Assembly (NCBI RefSeq): GCF_007421925.1
Contig: NZ_QMDX01000002.1
Location: 1 to 64,000 of the forward strand
Reading direction: 5' to 3'
Length of the DNA: 64,000 nucleotides
DNA from: Haloglomus irregulare
GTDB lineage: Archaea > Halobacteriota > Halobacteria > Halobacteriales > Haloarculaceae
Shown here: positions 34,622-43,218 of the stretch, piece by piece
Layout: each line of letters begins with the position of its first letter
How positions within the stretch are numbered: position 1 is the stretch's first letter
Notes under the pieces: model-generated
Told to the model about the DNA's origin: nothing
The model's database searches: none
What the model saw: only the letters and a program-made list of their open reading frames with translations
Translations under genes and position numbers: made by a program

Positions 34622-35644
34622 CTACGTCCACCAGTCGCTCCGACGCTCCCCGTAGGAGGCGCTCTCACGGAGCGGTTCGGGGTACTCCTCGCCCTCCAGT
34701 CCGAAGCCGATGCCCAGCCAGCGACCGACGTGCCAGCCGATGGCCTCGGTGTCGAGGTCGGTCACGGTGACCTCCAGGCGGGTGTAGGTTTCCCGGGCGC
34801 CGTCACCGTCCGGGTCGGTCCCCTCGATGTAGCCACACGACCCCGAGGCGGTGCCGCACCGGGACTCCTCGGTCGCCCGGACGGTGACGTCCGCCGCGGT
34901 GCGGTTGTCCGTCCGGACGAAGCTCACGTTCCCCGGAATCGTGCCGTCGGCCCCGTCGGCGTAGTAGCCCAGCGCCCCGTCGACCTGTCGCCGGGCCTCG
35001 TCGCGCTCGCCCGGCGGCAGGGCCGACACGTCGACGTACACCGACAGCTCCGGGTCCGTCCAGGCGAGCGCCCTCTCGGTCGCGTTGGTCCGTGGCGGCG
35101 TCGTGAGCGTGGAGGTCGCCTGCATCACGCCGTTCGGCGCGTCGCCGTGGTCCAGCCCCAGGCTGTGCCCGAACTCGTGCTTCAGCACCTGCACGGTCGA
35201 CTCGTCGGAGAAGCCGGTGCTGATCCGCACGTCGACCGGCGGGTCGAACTGGCCGGGTTCGGCGATGACTGGGGCGCAGCCGGCGGCGTGCTCCTCGGTG
35301 CCGCACTCACCCACCGACTCGACGAACCGAACCCGGACGTCCGGGTCCGTCGCGTTCGGTGCCAGCCGGTAGTCGATGGGGTAGCCGGCGTACTGTTCGC
35401 TGTTCGCCCCCCAGTAGGCGAGCGCTTCCCGGACGAGCGGGGTGAACTCGCGGGACTCGTTGCCGGGGGTCGCGACCGCCACCACCAGCGTCCCCTTGCG
35501 GTAGGGGTTGTCCACATCGCCGGCCCACGTCGGCTCCGCGCTCGCGCCGTCGCCGGCGTCCGAGACACCTAGCCCCAGCGGTCCCGTACAGCCCGACAGG
35601 ACCAGCAGCGCCGCCACCAGTGCCGGCCCCAGCCGTCGCGTCAT
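34622..35644 (-). CDS. Metzincin-type lipoprotein with degenerate second domain
   Basis: 340 residues. Signal peptide with lipobox LSGC (Cys19), so exported and lipid-anchored. Domain 1 (about 50-185): zinc motif KHEFGHSLGLDH (His156, Glu157, His160, His166) with Met-turn Met174, as in matrixins (M10-like). Domain 2 (about 205-320) resembles domain 1: matching strand order, a matching Cys pair (114/123 against 263/270), and TEAIGWHVGRWLGIGF where HEFGHSLGL stood, so the second site has lost Glu and later His. Likely a cell-surface protease with a non-catalytic duplicate. Start chosen for the signal. Confidence 0.85.
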   Translation of the reverse strand: MTRRLGPALVAALLVLSGCTGPLGLGVSDAGDGASAEPTWAGDVDNPYRKGTLVVAVATPGNESREFTPLVREALAYWGANSEQYAGYPIDYRLAPNATDPDVRVRFVESVGECGTEEHAAGCAPVIAEPGQFDPPVDVRISTGFSDESTVQVLKHEFGHSLGLDHGDAPNGVMQATSTLTTPPRTNATERALAWTDPELSVYVDVSALPPGERDEARRQVDGALGYYADGADGTIPGNVSFVRTDNRTAADVTVRATEESRCGTASGSCGYIEGTDPDGDGARETYTRLEVTVTDLDTEAIGWHVGRWLGIGFGLEGEEYPEPLRESASYGERRSDWWT

Positions 35645-35770
35645 CGACCCACCGTTGGTCACCTGCAGGTATGTGGCTTGTGGCCCCCTCGGGGAAAACG
35701 CCCGCGAACGGGTGTGAGGCGGCGTTTCGAGGCTGTACGGCCGTCCAGTCCCGGGCCGGCGAGCCGCCGG

Positions 35771-36862
35771 TCACTCGAAGGTGCTGTCGAAGGCGTCGGC
35801 CCCCAGCGGCTCGTACCGGCCGGCGCCGACGTTCTCGGGGACGTGGTCCGGGCTTCCGGTCCCGACGAGCGCCGCGGTCATGCCCGGCGCCGACCGGGCG
35901 AAGTTGATGGCCCGCTGGGCGGGCGTCTCCCCGGACAGCTTCGCGGCCACCTCGCCGGGGATGGCCCCCTCGCGGGCCAGCTCCCCCTGCTTCAGCGGTG
36001 CGCTGGCGAAGACGCTCAGCCCGGCCCCGTCGGCGAAAGCCAGCGCGCTCTGTGGCCCGTCCGGGCCGGGATGGGCCTCTCGCGTGAACGCGTCGGCCAT
36101 GTGGACGTTGAACGGGAGCTGGACGGCCCGGAACCCGGTCGCGGTCGTCCCCGCCCGGTCGCTGGCGGCGCGAGCCCGCCGGACGACCTCCGGCAGGGAG
36201 AGGTAGTTGGGATGGCCCTCAGGGACCCGGAAGCACTCCCAGGTGGCGACGCCGTAGTAGCGCAGGTCGCCGGCCTCGCGGCGCTCCTCCAGCCGCACGA
36301 AGGCGTCCTCCAGCAGGTCGTACACCGCGCCACGGTCGCGCTCCTCCAGCTGGGTCTCCGGGTTGTGGACGTAGTAGCAGTCGACCGTCTCCAGCCCCAG
36401 GTTCTCCAGCGAGCGGTCCAGCGAGCGGTCGAGGAAGCGCGGTGCCAGGCAGTTCCCCCGCACCATCTCCTCGGGGCTGGCGTAGCCGGGGTCGAACCAC
36501 TCCTCGCGGACGTACGCCGCGGCGTCGTCCGGCCGGTCCCCGTCGAACGGGACGAAGCCGCCCTTCGTCGCGACCAGCAGCGCCTCGCGGTCGACGTCCG
36601 CCGCCTCGATGGCCCGACCCACCGCCCGCTCGGAGCGCTGGGCGCGGTAGTTGACCGCGGTGTCGACCACGCTGACCCCGGACTCGATGGCCTCCCGGAC
36701 CGCCCGCTCGTAGCGGTCGTCGGCCGCGTCGGTCGGGTCGCCGAGGTAGGTCCCCACGCCGACCGAGGAGACGACGCCCGGGCCGAACCGCCGGAAGTAG
36801 GTCCGCGCGAACTCCTCCCCGAACGCGTCGCGGTACGCCCACGACGCCTCCTTGGTGACCAT
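35771..36862 (-). CDS. Aldo/keto reductase family protein
   Basis: 363 residues, TIM-barrel NADPH reductase fold. GVGTYLGDPTDAADDRY near 32-48, VVDTAVNYRAQRSERAVG with the catalytic Tyr in NYRAQ context, a KGGF strand with the active-site Lys, DCYYVHNPE with the His, and a C-terminal TAALVGTGSPDHV cofactor region. An insertion in the middle (VPFDGDRPDD to YVREEWF) lengthens it beyond typical 310-330. The start at 36862 is chosen because the 44 upstream codons look like promoter and the divergent pdxT. Substrate unknown. Confidence 0.85.
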   Translation of the reverse strand: MVTKEASWAYRDAFGEEFARTYFRRFGPGVVSSVGVGTYLGDPTDAADDRYERAVREAIESGVSVVDTAVNYRAQRSERAVGRAIEAADVDREALLVATKGGFVPFDGDRPDDAAAYVREEWFDPGYASPEEMVRGNCLAPRFLDRSLDRSLENLGLETVDCYYVHNPETQLEERDRGAVYDLLEDAFVRLEERREAGDLRYYGVATWECFRVPEGHPNYLSLPEVVRRARAASDRAGTTATGFRAVQLPFNVHMADAFTREAHPGPDGPQSALAFADGAGLSVFASAPLKQGELAREGAIPGEVAAKLSGETPAQRAINFARSAPGMTAALVGTGSPDHVPENVGAGRYEPLGADAFDSTFE

Positions 36863-36987
36863 ACGGCGGGTTCGGACGGCCCCGGCGTAGGTCTGACGCT
36901 CGGGTGTCGCGGCGGTCGGGCTGGGCCCGACGCCGTCCGCTCGCGGGGAGCGGTTCGTTCTTGAACCTTGAACACCTACCCAGTCGT

Positions 36988-37611
36988 ATGACACTGACGG
37001 CGGGAGTGCTCGCGGTGCAGGGCGACGTCTCCGAGCACGCCGCGGCCATCGAGCGGGCCGCCGCCGCCCACGGCGAGGAGGCCGTCGTCCGCGAGTTCCG
37101 TCACGCCGGGACCGTCCCGGACTGCGACGTCCTCCTGCTGCCGGGCGGCGAGTCGACGACCATCTCTCGGCTCGTCGCCCGCGAGGGCATCGACGAGGAG
37201 ATAATCGCCCACGTCGACGCCGGCAAGCCCGTGCTCGCGACGTGTGCGGGTCTCATCGTCGCCAGCACGGACGCCAACGACGACCGCGTGGGGACGCTGG
37301 ACCTGGTCGACGTAACCGTCGAGCGCAACGCCTTCGGCCGCCAGAAGGACTCCTTCCAGGCCCCCCTGGACGTGACCGGCCTGGCGGAACCGTTCCCCGC
37401 CGTGTTCATCCGGTCCCCGGTCATCGACACGGTCGGTGACGGCGTGGAGGTGCTGGCGACCTGGGACGGCCGCCCCGTCGCGGTCCGGGACGGCCCCGTG
37501 GTCGGCACCGCCTTCCACCCCGAGCTGACCGCGGATTCGCGGCTCCACGATCTCGCCCTCTTCGACGGGACCCCCGCCGAGCGCCGCGACGCGGCCGCGG
37601 CCGATGACTGA
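36988..37611 (+). CDS. pdxT: PLP synthase glutaminase subunit PdxT
   Basis: 207 residues. Class I glutaminase that feeds ammonia to PdxS for vitamin B6. LLPGGESTT oxyanion strand near 50-58, nucleophile Cys86 in LATCAGLI, and His/Glu in FHPEL. FGRQKDSFQAPL is PdxT-specific. Start ATG at 36988 gives the canonical MTLTAGVLAVQGD. PdxS is not adjacent in this window. Divergent from the aldo/keto reductase. Confidence 0.93.
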   Translation: MTLTAGVLAVQGDVSEHAAAIERAAAAHGEEAVVREFRHAGTVPDCDVLLLPGGESTTISRLVAREGIDEEIIAHVDAGKPVLATCAGLIVASTDANDDRVGTLDLVDVTVERNAFGRQKDSFQAPLDVTGLAEPFPAVFIRSPVIDTVGDGVEVLATWDGRPVAVRDGPVVGTAFHPELTADSRLHDLALFDGTPAERRDAAAADD

Positions 37612-37688
37612 CGCGCCGCCGTCGGTGGGCGGTCGCGATCCCCCACACGACGAGATAGCCTTTTCCCCGACGAACGCCTCCGTCGGGT

Positions 37689-38258
37689 ATGAGCACGGAC
37701 GCCTCCGGCGACGGGGACCGCGACGCCGCCGACCTGCTCCCGGCGCGGATCGACTCCGTCCGGGTCGCGGGCACGCCTGACGGGCCGGTCCCGGTCGTCT
37801 GCATCGCGGTCGAGGAGGACGGTGCCGCAGCGGGCGACGCCCGCGAGGACGGCACCGACAGCGCGGGTGGCCCCGACGGCGAACTCGTCGGCGAGGTGCT
37901 GCCCATCTTCATCGGGTTCGAGGAGGCCCGCAGCATCGTCCGCGGGATGGAGGCCGAACCCCTGGGGCGACCGATGACCCACGACCTGACGCTGGATATC
38001 GTCGAGGAGCTCGGCGGCCGGGTGGACGGCGTCGTCGTCTCGCGACTGGAGGAGGGGACCTTCTTCGCCGAACTGCGGCTCAACACCCCCCGCGAGGACG
38101 TCACCGTCGACGCCCGCCCCAGCGACTCCCTGGCGCTGGCCACCCGGACGAACGCCCCGCTCCGCGTCGCCGCGGCCGTCTGGGACGACGCCGCCGAGGA
38201 CGCTGACCGGTTCGCCGAACTGCAGGACGTCCGGGAGGTGTTCGAGGGTGACGAGTGA
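37689..38258 (+). CDS. Bifunctional nuclease (BFN, DUF151) domain protein
   Basis: 189 residues. The BFN core: LPIFIGFEEARSIVRGMEAE, TRPMTHDL-like segment GRPMTHDLTLDIVEELGGRV, FFAELRL and DARPSDSLALATR. Plant and bacterial members degrade RNA and DNA; archaeal role unknown. A disordered acidic loop (about 45-68) is inserted between the first strands. Its stop lies 19 bases before the hisE ATG, so they may be cotranscribed. Confidence 0.85.
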   Translation: MSTDASGDGDRDAADLLPARIDSVRVAGTPDGPVPVVCIAVEEDGAAAGDAREDGTDSAGGPDGELVGEVLPIFIGFEEARSIVRGMEAEPLGRPMTHDLTLDIVEELGGRVDGVVVSRLEEGTFFAELRLNTPREDVTVDARPSDSLALATRTNAPLRVAAAVWDDAAEDADRFAELQDVREVFEGDE

Positions 38259-38277
38259 CCGGAGCGGGGACGCCCCG

Positions 38278-38601
38278 ATGTCGACGGGCGAGGCGCCCCC
38301 CGACGGCGGGACGGACACGGACGACGTCCTCGACGAGCTGTTCGCCGTCATCGAGTCCCGCAAGGCCGAGCTCCCCGAGGACTCCTACACGGCGTCGCTG
38401 TTCACCCACGAGAAGGGGGAGAACGCGGTCCTGGAGAAGCTCGGCGAGGAGAGCACCGAGCTCCTGCTGGCCGCGAAGGACGACGACCGCGAGGAGCTGG
38501 CCCACGAGGCCGCGGACCTGGTCTACCACCTGCTCGTCCTGCTCGCGATGAAGGAGATGGACGTGGCGGACCTGCGGGCGGAGCTGGCCGAGCGGCGGTA
38601 G
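38278..38601 (+). CDS. hisE: Phosphoribosyl-ATP pyrophosphatase
   Basis: 107 residues, MazG-like all-helical. Second step of histidine synthesis: PR-ATP to PR-AMP. LPEDSYTASLFTHEKGENAV, KLGEESTELLLAAK and EAADLVYHLLVLLA carry the Glu/Asp metal ligands. ATG at 38278 preferred over GTG at 38248, which overlaps the upstream gene. Other his genes are absent; the PHP gene at 39.5 kb might supply histidinol phosphatase, but that is speculative. Confidence 0.92.
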   Translation: MSTGEAPPDGGTDTDDVLDELFAVIESRKAELPEDSYTASLFTHEKGENAVLEKLGEESTELLLAAKDDDREELAHEAADLVYHLLVLLAMKEMDVADLRAELAERR

Positions 38602-38646
38602 CGTTCCGCCGAGGCGGGGGCGGCCGTGGCCGCGTGTCCTCCGGAC

Positions 38647-38988
38647 TCAGTCCTCGACCGGCTCGAACTGGTAGCGGACGACCGTGCTGGAGTCGTCCCA
38701 GTCGAAGTTCCCGCCGTGGACCCGCTCCATCCGCTTCTTGTAGGCCTCCAGCGACTCGCTCCCCTCGCGCCGGGCGTCCGCGTCGGTCATGTCGCCGAGG
38801 GTACGGTCCTCGACGCCCGTCACCTCGAACGTCGTCCCGTCGATGACGAACCGGTCGCCCTCGTCGGCGTAGTGCTGGCTGGCGCCGCGGTGGATCTGTG
38901 TCACCTCGCCCGAGAGTGCGAGCTGCTGGACGTGGTCGTTCGGCAGCAGGTCGCCCGCGTCGATGTCGGCCTCGGCGGTCTCGCTCAT
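38647..38988 (-). CDS. ASCH domain protein
   Basis: 113 residues. ASCH fold, a PUA-like beta-barrel: DLLPNDHVQQLALSGEVTQI then ADEGDRFVIDGTTFEVTGVE, and a C-terminal MERVHGGNFDWDDSSTVVRY. Suggests RNA binding or a nucleic-acid-linked hydrolase as in EcASCH. The start at 38988 is chosen over a GTG further up, since the residues MSETAEADIDAG are a typical acidic haloarchaeal start. Convergent with hisE. Confidence 0.75.
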   Translation of the reverse strand: MSETAEADIDAGDLLPNDHVQQLALSGEVTQIHRGASQHYADEGDRFVIDGTTFEVTGVEDRTLGDMTDADARREGSESLEAYKKRMERVHGGNFDWDDSSTVVRYQFEPVED

Positions 38989-39045
38989 ACCGCAGGGTTC
39001 GGCCCGAACCGACAAAAACACCCAGCCCGCGACGCAGTTCGGACC

Positions 39046-39411
39046 TCAGTCCGCGACCAGCCCACCCACCGCGCCGCCGATGGCGGAGTCGACGGCGAGG
39101 ATGAGCGCCACGACCGCGCCGACGACGAGCGCCCCGGCGCCGCTGAGGAAGCCGATACCGCCGCCCAGCAGTGTCTCGACGATGAGTCCCAGTCCGACCG
39201 CGACCACGAGCGCCACGAGGACCCCCCCGAGCATCCCCGCGACGAGCCCGTTCCAGGCGCCGCTTCCGAGGCCGCCCCCGGCCAGGTAGCCCGTCAGGAA
39301 CCCGGCCAGCAGCCCGACGGCCACGTGGCCGATGCCGGGTGCCAGGAAGGCGAACAGGCCCAGCACGACGTGCGCGAGGAAGCCGAGTCCGACGGCGCGG
39401 GCGTCGACCAT
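39046..39411 (-). CDS. DUF5518-type membrane protein
   Basis: 121 residues, Gly/Ala-rich, about four hydrophobic helices (LGFLAHVVLGLFAFLAPG; VAVGLLAGFLTGYLAGG; LVAGMLGGVLVALVV; GALVVGAVVALILAV). The GYLAGGG and repeated AGxLGG patterns fit the haloarchaeal DUF5518 membrane family. The ATG at 39411 begins MVDARAVGLGF. Function unknown. Confidence 0.7.
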   Translation of the reverse strand: MVDARAVGLGFLAHVVLGLFAFLAPGIGHVAVGLLAGFLTGYLAGGGLGSGAWNGLVAGMLGGVLVALVVAVGLGLIVETLLGGGIGFLSGAGALVVGAVVALILAVDSAIGGAVGGLVAD

Positions 39412-39533
39412 ATCGCCCCGGCGGCCGCGCCCGGTAAATCCCTTCCGGGGTGCCATAACCCGGCTCGACGCCGGCTCCCCGCCGCTCCCGGACCCCGACA
39501 GGTACTCGTGGCCCACCGCCGTACGTGCGGGCA

Positions 39534-40310
39534 GTGACACGGATCCGCCACGACTACCACACCCACTCGACCTACTCCGACGGGAGCTTCCTCTGGTCGA
39601 TGGTGGGGGCCGCCGCAGAGACCGGACTCGACGGCATCGGCATCACCGACCACTGCAACGTCTCGGCCGGGGCCGACCACGACCGGCGCAAGAAGGTGAT
39701 GGGGTTCAATCTCGACCAGACGTTCGAGCGCCGGCGCGAGGGCATCGAGGCGGTCCGCGAGCGGTTCGACGTCGACGTCCACGACGCCGTCGAGATGGAC
39801 TACGAACCCGACGACGAGGCCGCCGTCGCCGACTTCCTCGAGACGGCCGACTTCGACTACGCCATCGGCAGCGTCCACTACCTCGACGGCGTCAACGTCC
39901 ACTTCGGGTCGTACTTCGCCGAGAAGTCCCGCGCCGAGCGCCGCGAACTGGTCGACCGCTACTTCGAGAAGCTGGTCGCGCTGGTCGAGTCCGAGCTGTT
40001 CGAGATCGCCGCCCATCCCGACCTGTTCGAGCGGACCCCCGAACTCCGCGGCCTCGCGACCGACGACCACTACCACGCCGTCGCCGAGGCCTTCCGCTCC
40101 TCCCGGACCGTCCCCGAGCTCAACGCCGGCCGCGCGCTCGACACCTACGGCGAGTTCCACCCCGCCCCCCGCTTCATCGAGGTCCTCCTGGACCACGACG
40201 TGCGCTTCACCATCGGCACGGACTCGCACGACCCCGGCGAGATCGAACCCCGGATCGAGGCCATGGAAGAGCTCTGCGAGCGACACGGTATCGAGCCCGA
40301 GCTTTTCTGA
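39534..40310 (+). CDS. PHP domain protein, histidinol-phosphatase-like
   Basis: 258 residues from GTG at 39534 (GTG at 39525 is the alternative). Motifs: YHTHSTYSDGS, ITDHCN, AVEMDYE, IGSVHYLDG, AAHPDLF, and TIGTDSHDP, the full HisK/PHP set of metal-binding His and Asp/Glu. This layout, with the IGSVH and AHPD motifs, matches histidinol-phosphate phosphatases of the PHP type, unlike the PHP gene at 27.2 kb. HisE lies 1 kb upstream. The stop codon lies inside repeat copy A. Confidence 0.85.
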   Translation: MTRIRHDYHTHSTYSDGSFLWSMVGAAAETGLDGIGITDHCNVSAGADHDRRKKVMGFNLDQTFERRREGIEAVRERFDVDVHDAVEMDYEPDDEAAVADFLETADFDYAIGSVHYLDGVNVHFGSYFAEKSRAERRELVDRYFEKLVALVESELFEIAAHPDLFERTPELRGLATDDHYHAVAEAFRSSRTVPELNAGRALDTYGEFHPAPRFIEVLLDHDVRFTIGTDSHDPGEIEPRIEAMEELCERHGIEPELF

Positions 40311-40476
40311 CGGCTCGGGTGTCCTCGGCGGCGCTTCGCGCGCCGCTGTGGGAGCCGGCTGGCCGGCTCCGCCGGCAATCCACTCGCCGCAAAAAACGTT
40401 CGGAAAAAGTGCCGGCACTCGGGCGCCTCCGGCGCCCTCGCGCCGGCGAAACGCGCTCGCTTCGCTCTCGCGTACA
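40308..40476 (+). repeat. Dispersed hairpin repeat, copy A
   Basis: Begins at the stop codon of the PHP gene: TGACGGCTCGGG, TCCTCGGCGGCGCTTCGCG hairpin, then CCACTCG...AACGTTC, the palindrome GGCGCCTCCGGCGCC, and a final CGCTCGCTTCGCTCTCGCG hairpin ending GTACA. Copy B (40837-41021) is the inverted counterpart with the same order of blocks. Copy C (26931-26996) shares only the last 70 bases. Confidence 0.65.
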
Positions 40477-40836
40477 GGTATTCACTATCATCGAATATTT
40501 GTCCAAAGCAGCTATTATTCGTTTTGTGGAATCTATTCGAACTCAACTCGTGGTATATCCCACGTTCTACACATTCTAAACGCTGCCCGGGCGCGAACGT
40601 CTCGAACGGTGAAGTGGGGTATCCCACGACTTGTCAGCGAAGTTCGCTACGCTGTCGAGAACGTCGTGTGAGGCGCGGTTCAGCAAGTGACACTCGCTCC
40701 GAACCAGTCTGACGGACTCCGATACGCCAATACGGAGGAGTGGTTCGTGGGTTAGGTATCTGGCTGGCGATGCCTATCTGCACGAACCGAGAGTTCATCG
40801 AGCACTGCGCGAAGATTCCACCCTCATCTTGTTGCA
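40477..40836. other. AT-richer island between inverted repeats
   Basis: About 360 bases, clearly lower in GC than the flanks (for example tattattcgttttgtggaatc). No convincing gene: open frames are short and differ from haloarchaeal composition. Bounded by inverted copies A and B, so it may be foreign DNA or a decayed mobile element. Confidence 0.5.
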
Positions 40837-41021
40837 TACGCGCGCCGAAGGCGCGCGTTTCGGTTCGAGGCGACTTGGTCGCCCCGTCATCCTGAAAATC
40901 CCCGATTTTCGGAGACACCGCTGGCTCGCTTCGCTCGCCAGCGGCATTTTTATGAACGTTTTCTGTGCCGAGTGGTGCCCGCAGGCGGCGCGAAGCGCCG
41001 CCGAGGAAGCCCGAGCCGTCA
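40837..41021 (-). repeat. Dispersed hairpin repeat, copy B (inverted)
   Basis: Read on the minus strand from the aconitase side: TGACGGCTCGGG, TCCTCGGCGGCGCTTCGCG, CCACTCGGCAC, AAAACGTTC, a GGCGAGCGAAGCGAGCC palindrome, GGCGACCAAGTCGCC, and ACGCGCGCCTTCGGCGCGCG, ending GTATGCAA. First two blocks match copy A almost exactly. The element starts 12 bases beyond the aconitase stop. Confidence 0.65.
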
Positions 41022-41033
41022 AGAAAGCTCGAG

Positions 41034-43013
41034 TTAGTCGTCCGCGGGGGTCGCGCCGGAGTCGCCGTCCTCGGCGAGCTTCTTCGTGTGTGAGAGCTTC
41101 CCGCCGTCGGCGAGGATCTCGCGCTCGCGCTCGGAGGCGTCGAGGTGGGCGGTGAACTCCCACTCCCCGCCGTTCACGTCGACGGCGAACTCCTCCTGGC
41201 CGGAGCGGACGCCCGCGGCCACGTCGTCGACGATGGCGAGGTCGTCACCCTGCTCGAGGCGCTCGTAGGTGTCGGCGTCGATTGTGAGCGGGATGAGGCC
41301 GAAGTTGAACAGGTTGGCCTTGTGGATGCGGGCGAAGCTCTGCGCGAAGACGCCCTCGATGCCCAGGAACATCGGGCAGAGGGCGGCGTGCTCACGCGAG
41401 GAGCCCTGCCCGTAGTTCTCGCCGGCGACGAGGAAGCCGCCGTCGCTGTCCAGCGCCCGCTGTGCGAACGTGTCGTCGACGCGGCTCAGGGTGAACTCCG
41501 ACAGCTTCGGGACGTTCGACCGGTACATCAGGATGTCCTGGGTCGCCGGGATGATGTGGTCGGTCGTGATGTTGTCCTCCATCTGGAGGAGGTTCGGACC
41601 GGAGAGGTCGGCCTCCAGCTCGTCCTTCAGCGGGACGTCGCCGATGTTCGGGCCCTTGACCAGGCCGTCGTCGACGGACTCGTCGGGCGCGATGAGGTCG
41701 GCCTTCGAGCCGTCGTACTGGTCGGGGAGCTCGACGCCCGGCGCCTCCAGGTCGCCGAGCTCGTCGGCGAGGTCACGCGGGTCGACCAGCTCCCCCTTGA
41801 TCGCGGCCGCGGCGGCGACCTCCGGCGAGGCGAGGAAGACGGAGTCGTCCTCGATGCCGGAGCGCCCCTCGAAGTTCCGGTTGAACGTCCGCACGGAGAC
41901 GGAGTCCGACGCGGGGACGTGACCGATGCCGATGCAGGCACCACACGTCGCCTCGGAGAAGTTGACGCCGGCGGCCATCAGCTCCGCGGTCCAGCCCTCG
42001 CGGGCGAGGATCTCGGAGGCCTGCTTGGAGCCCGGGGCGACGATCATCTCCGTCTGCATGTCGATCTCGCGACCCTCCAGCATCTTCGCCGTCGGGAGGA
42101 TGTCCTCGTAGCCCCCGTTCGTACAGGAGCCGATGATGACCTGCTCGACGGACTCGCCGGCGACCTCCCGGACCGGAACGACGTTGTCCGGCATCGAGGG
42201 CTTGGCGACGAGCGGCTCGACCTCGGACATGTCGACGACGATCTCGTCGTCGTACGAGGCGTCCTCGTCCGGGCCGATATCGACGAAGTCCTCGCCGCGA
42301 CTCTGCCGCTCGAGGTAGTCCCTGGTCTCCTCGTCGGTCGGGAAGATGGAGGTCGTCGCGCCCAGCTCCGTGCCGAGGTTGGTGATGGTCGTCCGCTCCG
42401 GGACGGTCAGGTTCTCCACGCCGGGACCGGTGTACTCGAAGATCTTGCCGACGCCGCCCTTGACGGTGAGCCGGCGGAGCATCTCCAGGGCCACGTCCTT
42501 GGCGGTGCTCCACTCCGGGAGCTCACCCTCCAGCCGGACGTTGACGACCTCCGGCATCTCGATGTAGTACGGACCGCCGCCCATCGCAACGGAGACGTCG
42601 AGGCCGCCGGCGCCGATGGCCAGCTCGCCCAGCCCACCCGGCGTGGGCGTGTGGGAGTCCGAGCCGAGCATCGTCTTGCCGGGCGCCGCGAAGTTCTCCT
42701 TGTGGACGTTGTGGCAGATGCCGTTGCCCGGGCGCGAGAAGTGCGCGCCGAACGTGCCCGCCGCACTCCGGAGGAAGCGGTGGTCGTCCGTGTTCTTGAA
42801 GTCGAACTGGTAGGTCTGGTGGTCACAGTACTGGGCCGCGATCTCCGTCTGGACCTCGTCGAGGTCGAGCGCCTCGAACTGCAGCCAGACGAGCGTCCCA
42901 GTCGTGTCCTGCGTGAGCACCTGGTCGATCTCGATCCCGATCTCCTCGCCGGTCTCGAGCTCCCCGTCCACGAGGTGGTCGGAGAGGATTTTTTCAGTGA
43001 GCGTCTGTCCCAT
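41034..43013 (-). CDS. acn: Aconitate hydratase
   Basis: 659 residues. Citrate to isocitrate via cis-aconitate, in the citric acid cycle. The 4Fe-4S cysteines are in GSCTNGGYED and CGACIGIG; also SDSHTPTPGGLG, GAGGLDVSVAMGGGP, and a C-terminal swivel with ENYGQGSSREHAAL. Monomeric, cytoplasmic. The ATG at 43013 fits a TTTATAT box 30 bases upstream. Its 3' end abuts repeat copy B and the AT-richer island. Confidence 0.96.
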   Translation of the reverse strand: MGQTLTEKILSDHLVDGELETGEEIGIEIDQVLTQDTTGTLVWLQFEALDLDEVQTEIAAQYCDHQTYQFDFKNTDDHRFLRSAAGTFGAHFSRPGNGICHNVHKENFAAPGKTMLGSDSHTPTPGGLGELAIGAGGLDVSVAMGGGPYYIEMPEVVNVRLEGELPEWSTAKDVALEMLRRLTVKGGVGKIFEYTGPGVENLTVPERTTITNLGTELGATTSIFPTDEETRDYLERQSRGEDFVDIGPDEDASYDDEIVVDMSEVEPLVAKPSMPDNVVPVREVAGESVEQVIIGSCTNGGYEDILPTAKMLEGREIDMQTEMIVAPGSKQASEILAREGWTAELMAAGVNFSEATCGACIGIGHVPASDSVSVRTFNRNFEGRSGIEDDSVFLASPEVAAAAAIKGELVDPRDLADELGDLEAPGVELPDQYDGSKADLIAPDESVDDGLVKGPNIGDVPLKDELEADLSGPNLLQMEDNITTDHIIPATQDILMYRSNVPKLSEFTLSRVDDTFAQRALDSDGGFLVAGENYGQGSSREHAALCPMFLGIEGVFAQSFARIHKANLFNFGLIPLTIDADTYERLEQGDDLAIVDDVAAGVRSGQEEFAVDVNGGEWEFTAHLDASEREREILADGGKLSHTKKLAEDGDSGATPADD

Positions 43014-43040
43014 TGTCGTCCGGGGATGTGCGACCCTCGG

Positions 43041-43050
43041 ATATAAATCC
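43041..43050 (-). promoter_or_regulatory. TATA box of aconitase
   Basis: Minus strand GGATTTATAT centred about 30 bases before the ATG; strong match to the haloarchaeal consensus, predicting a leaderless transcript. Confidence 0.55.
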
Positions 43051-43218
43051 GGCGTGTCCCGCTCTCAGCCCGCGTTTAGGCGGGCCTCAACCCCCGGAGA
43101 TCGACCGATTCCGCCGCGGCGCATCCGACCCTCGGGCGCCCGCCGCCGACCGCTCCGCCCCAGCCCCTCATTCGGCTTCGTCACAACAGCTATGGCGCCG
43201 CCGTCTCCGATTCCGGGT

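Noticed and set aside
41145-43046. Long plus-strand open frame over aconitase
   Set aside because: A GC-rich antisense shadow; aconitase motifs on the minus strand are intact.
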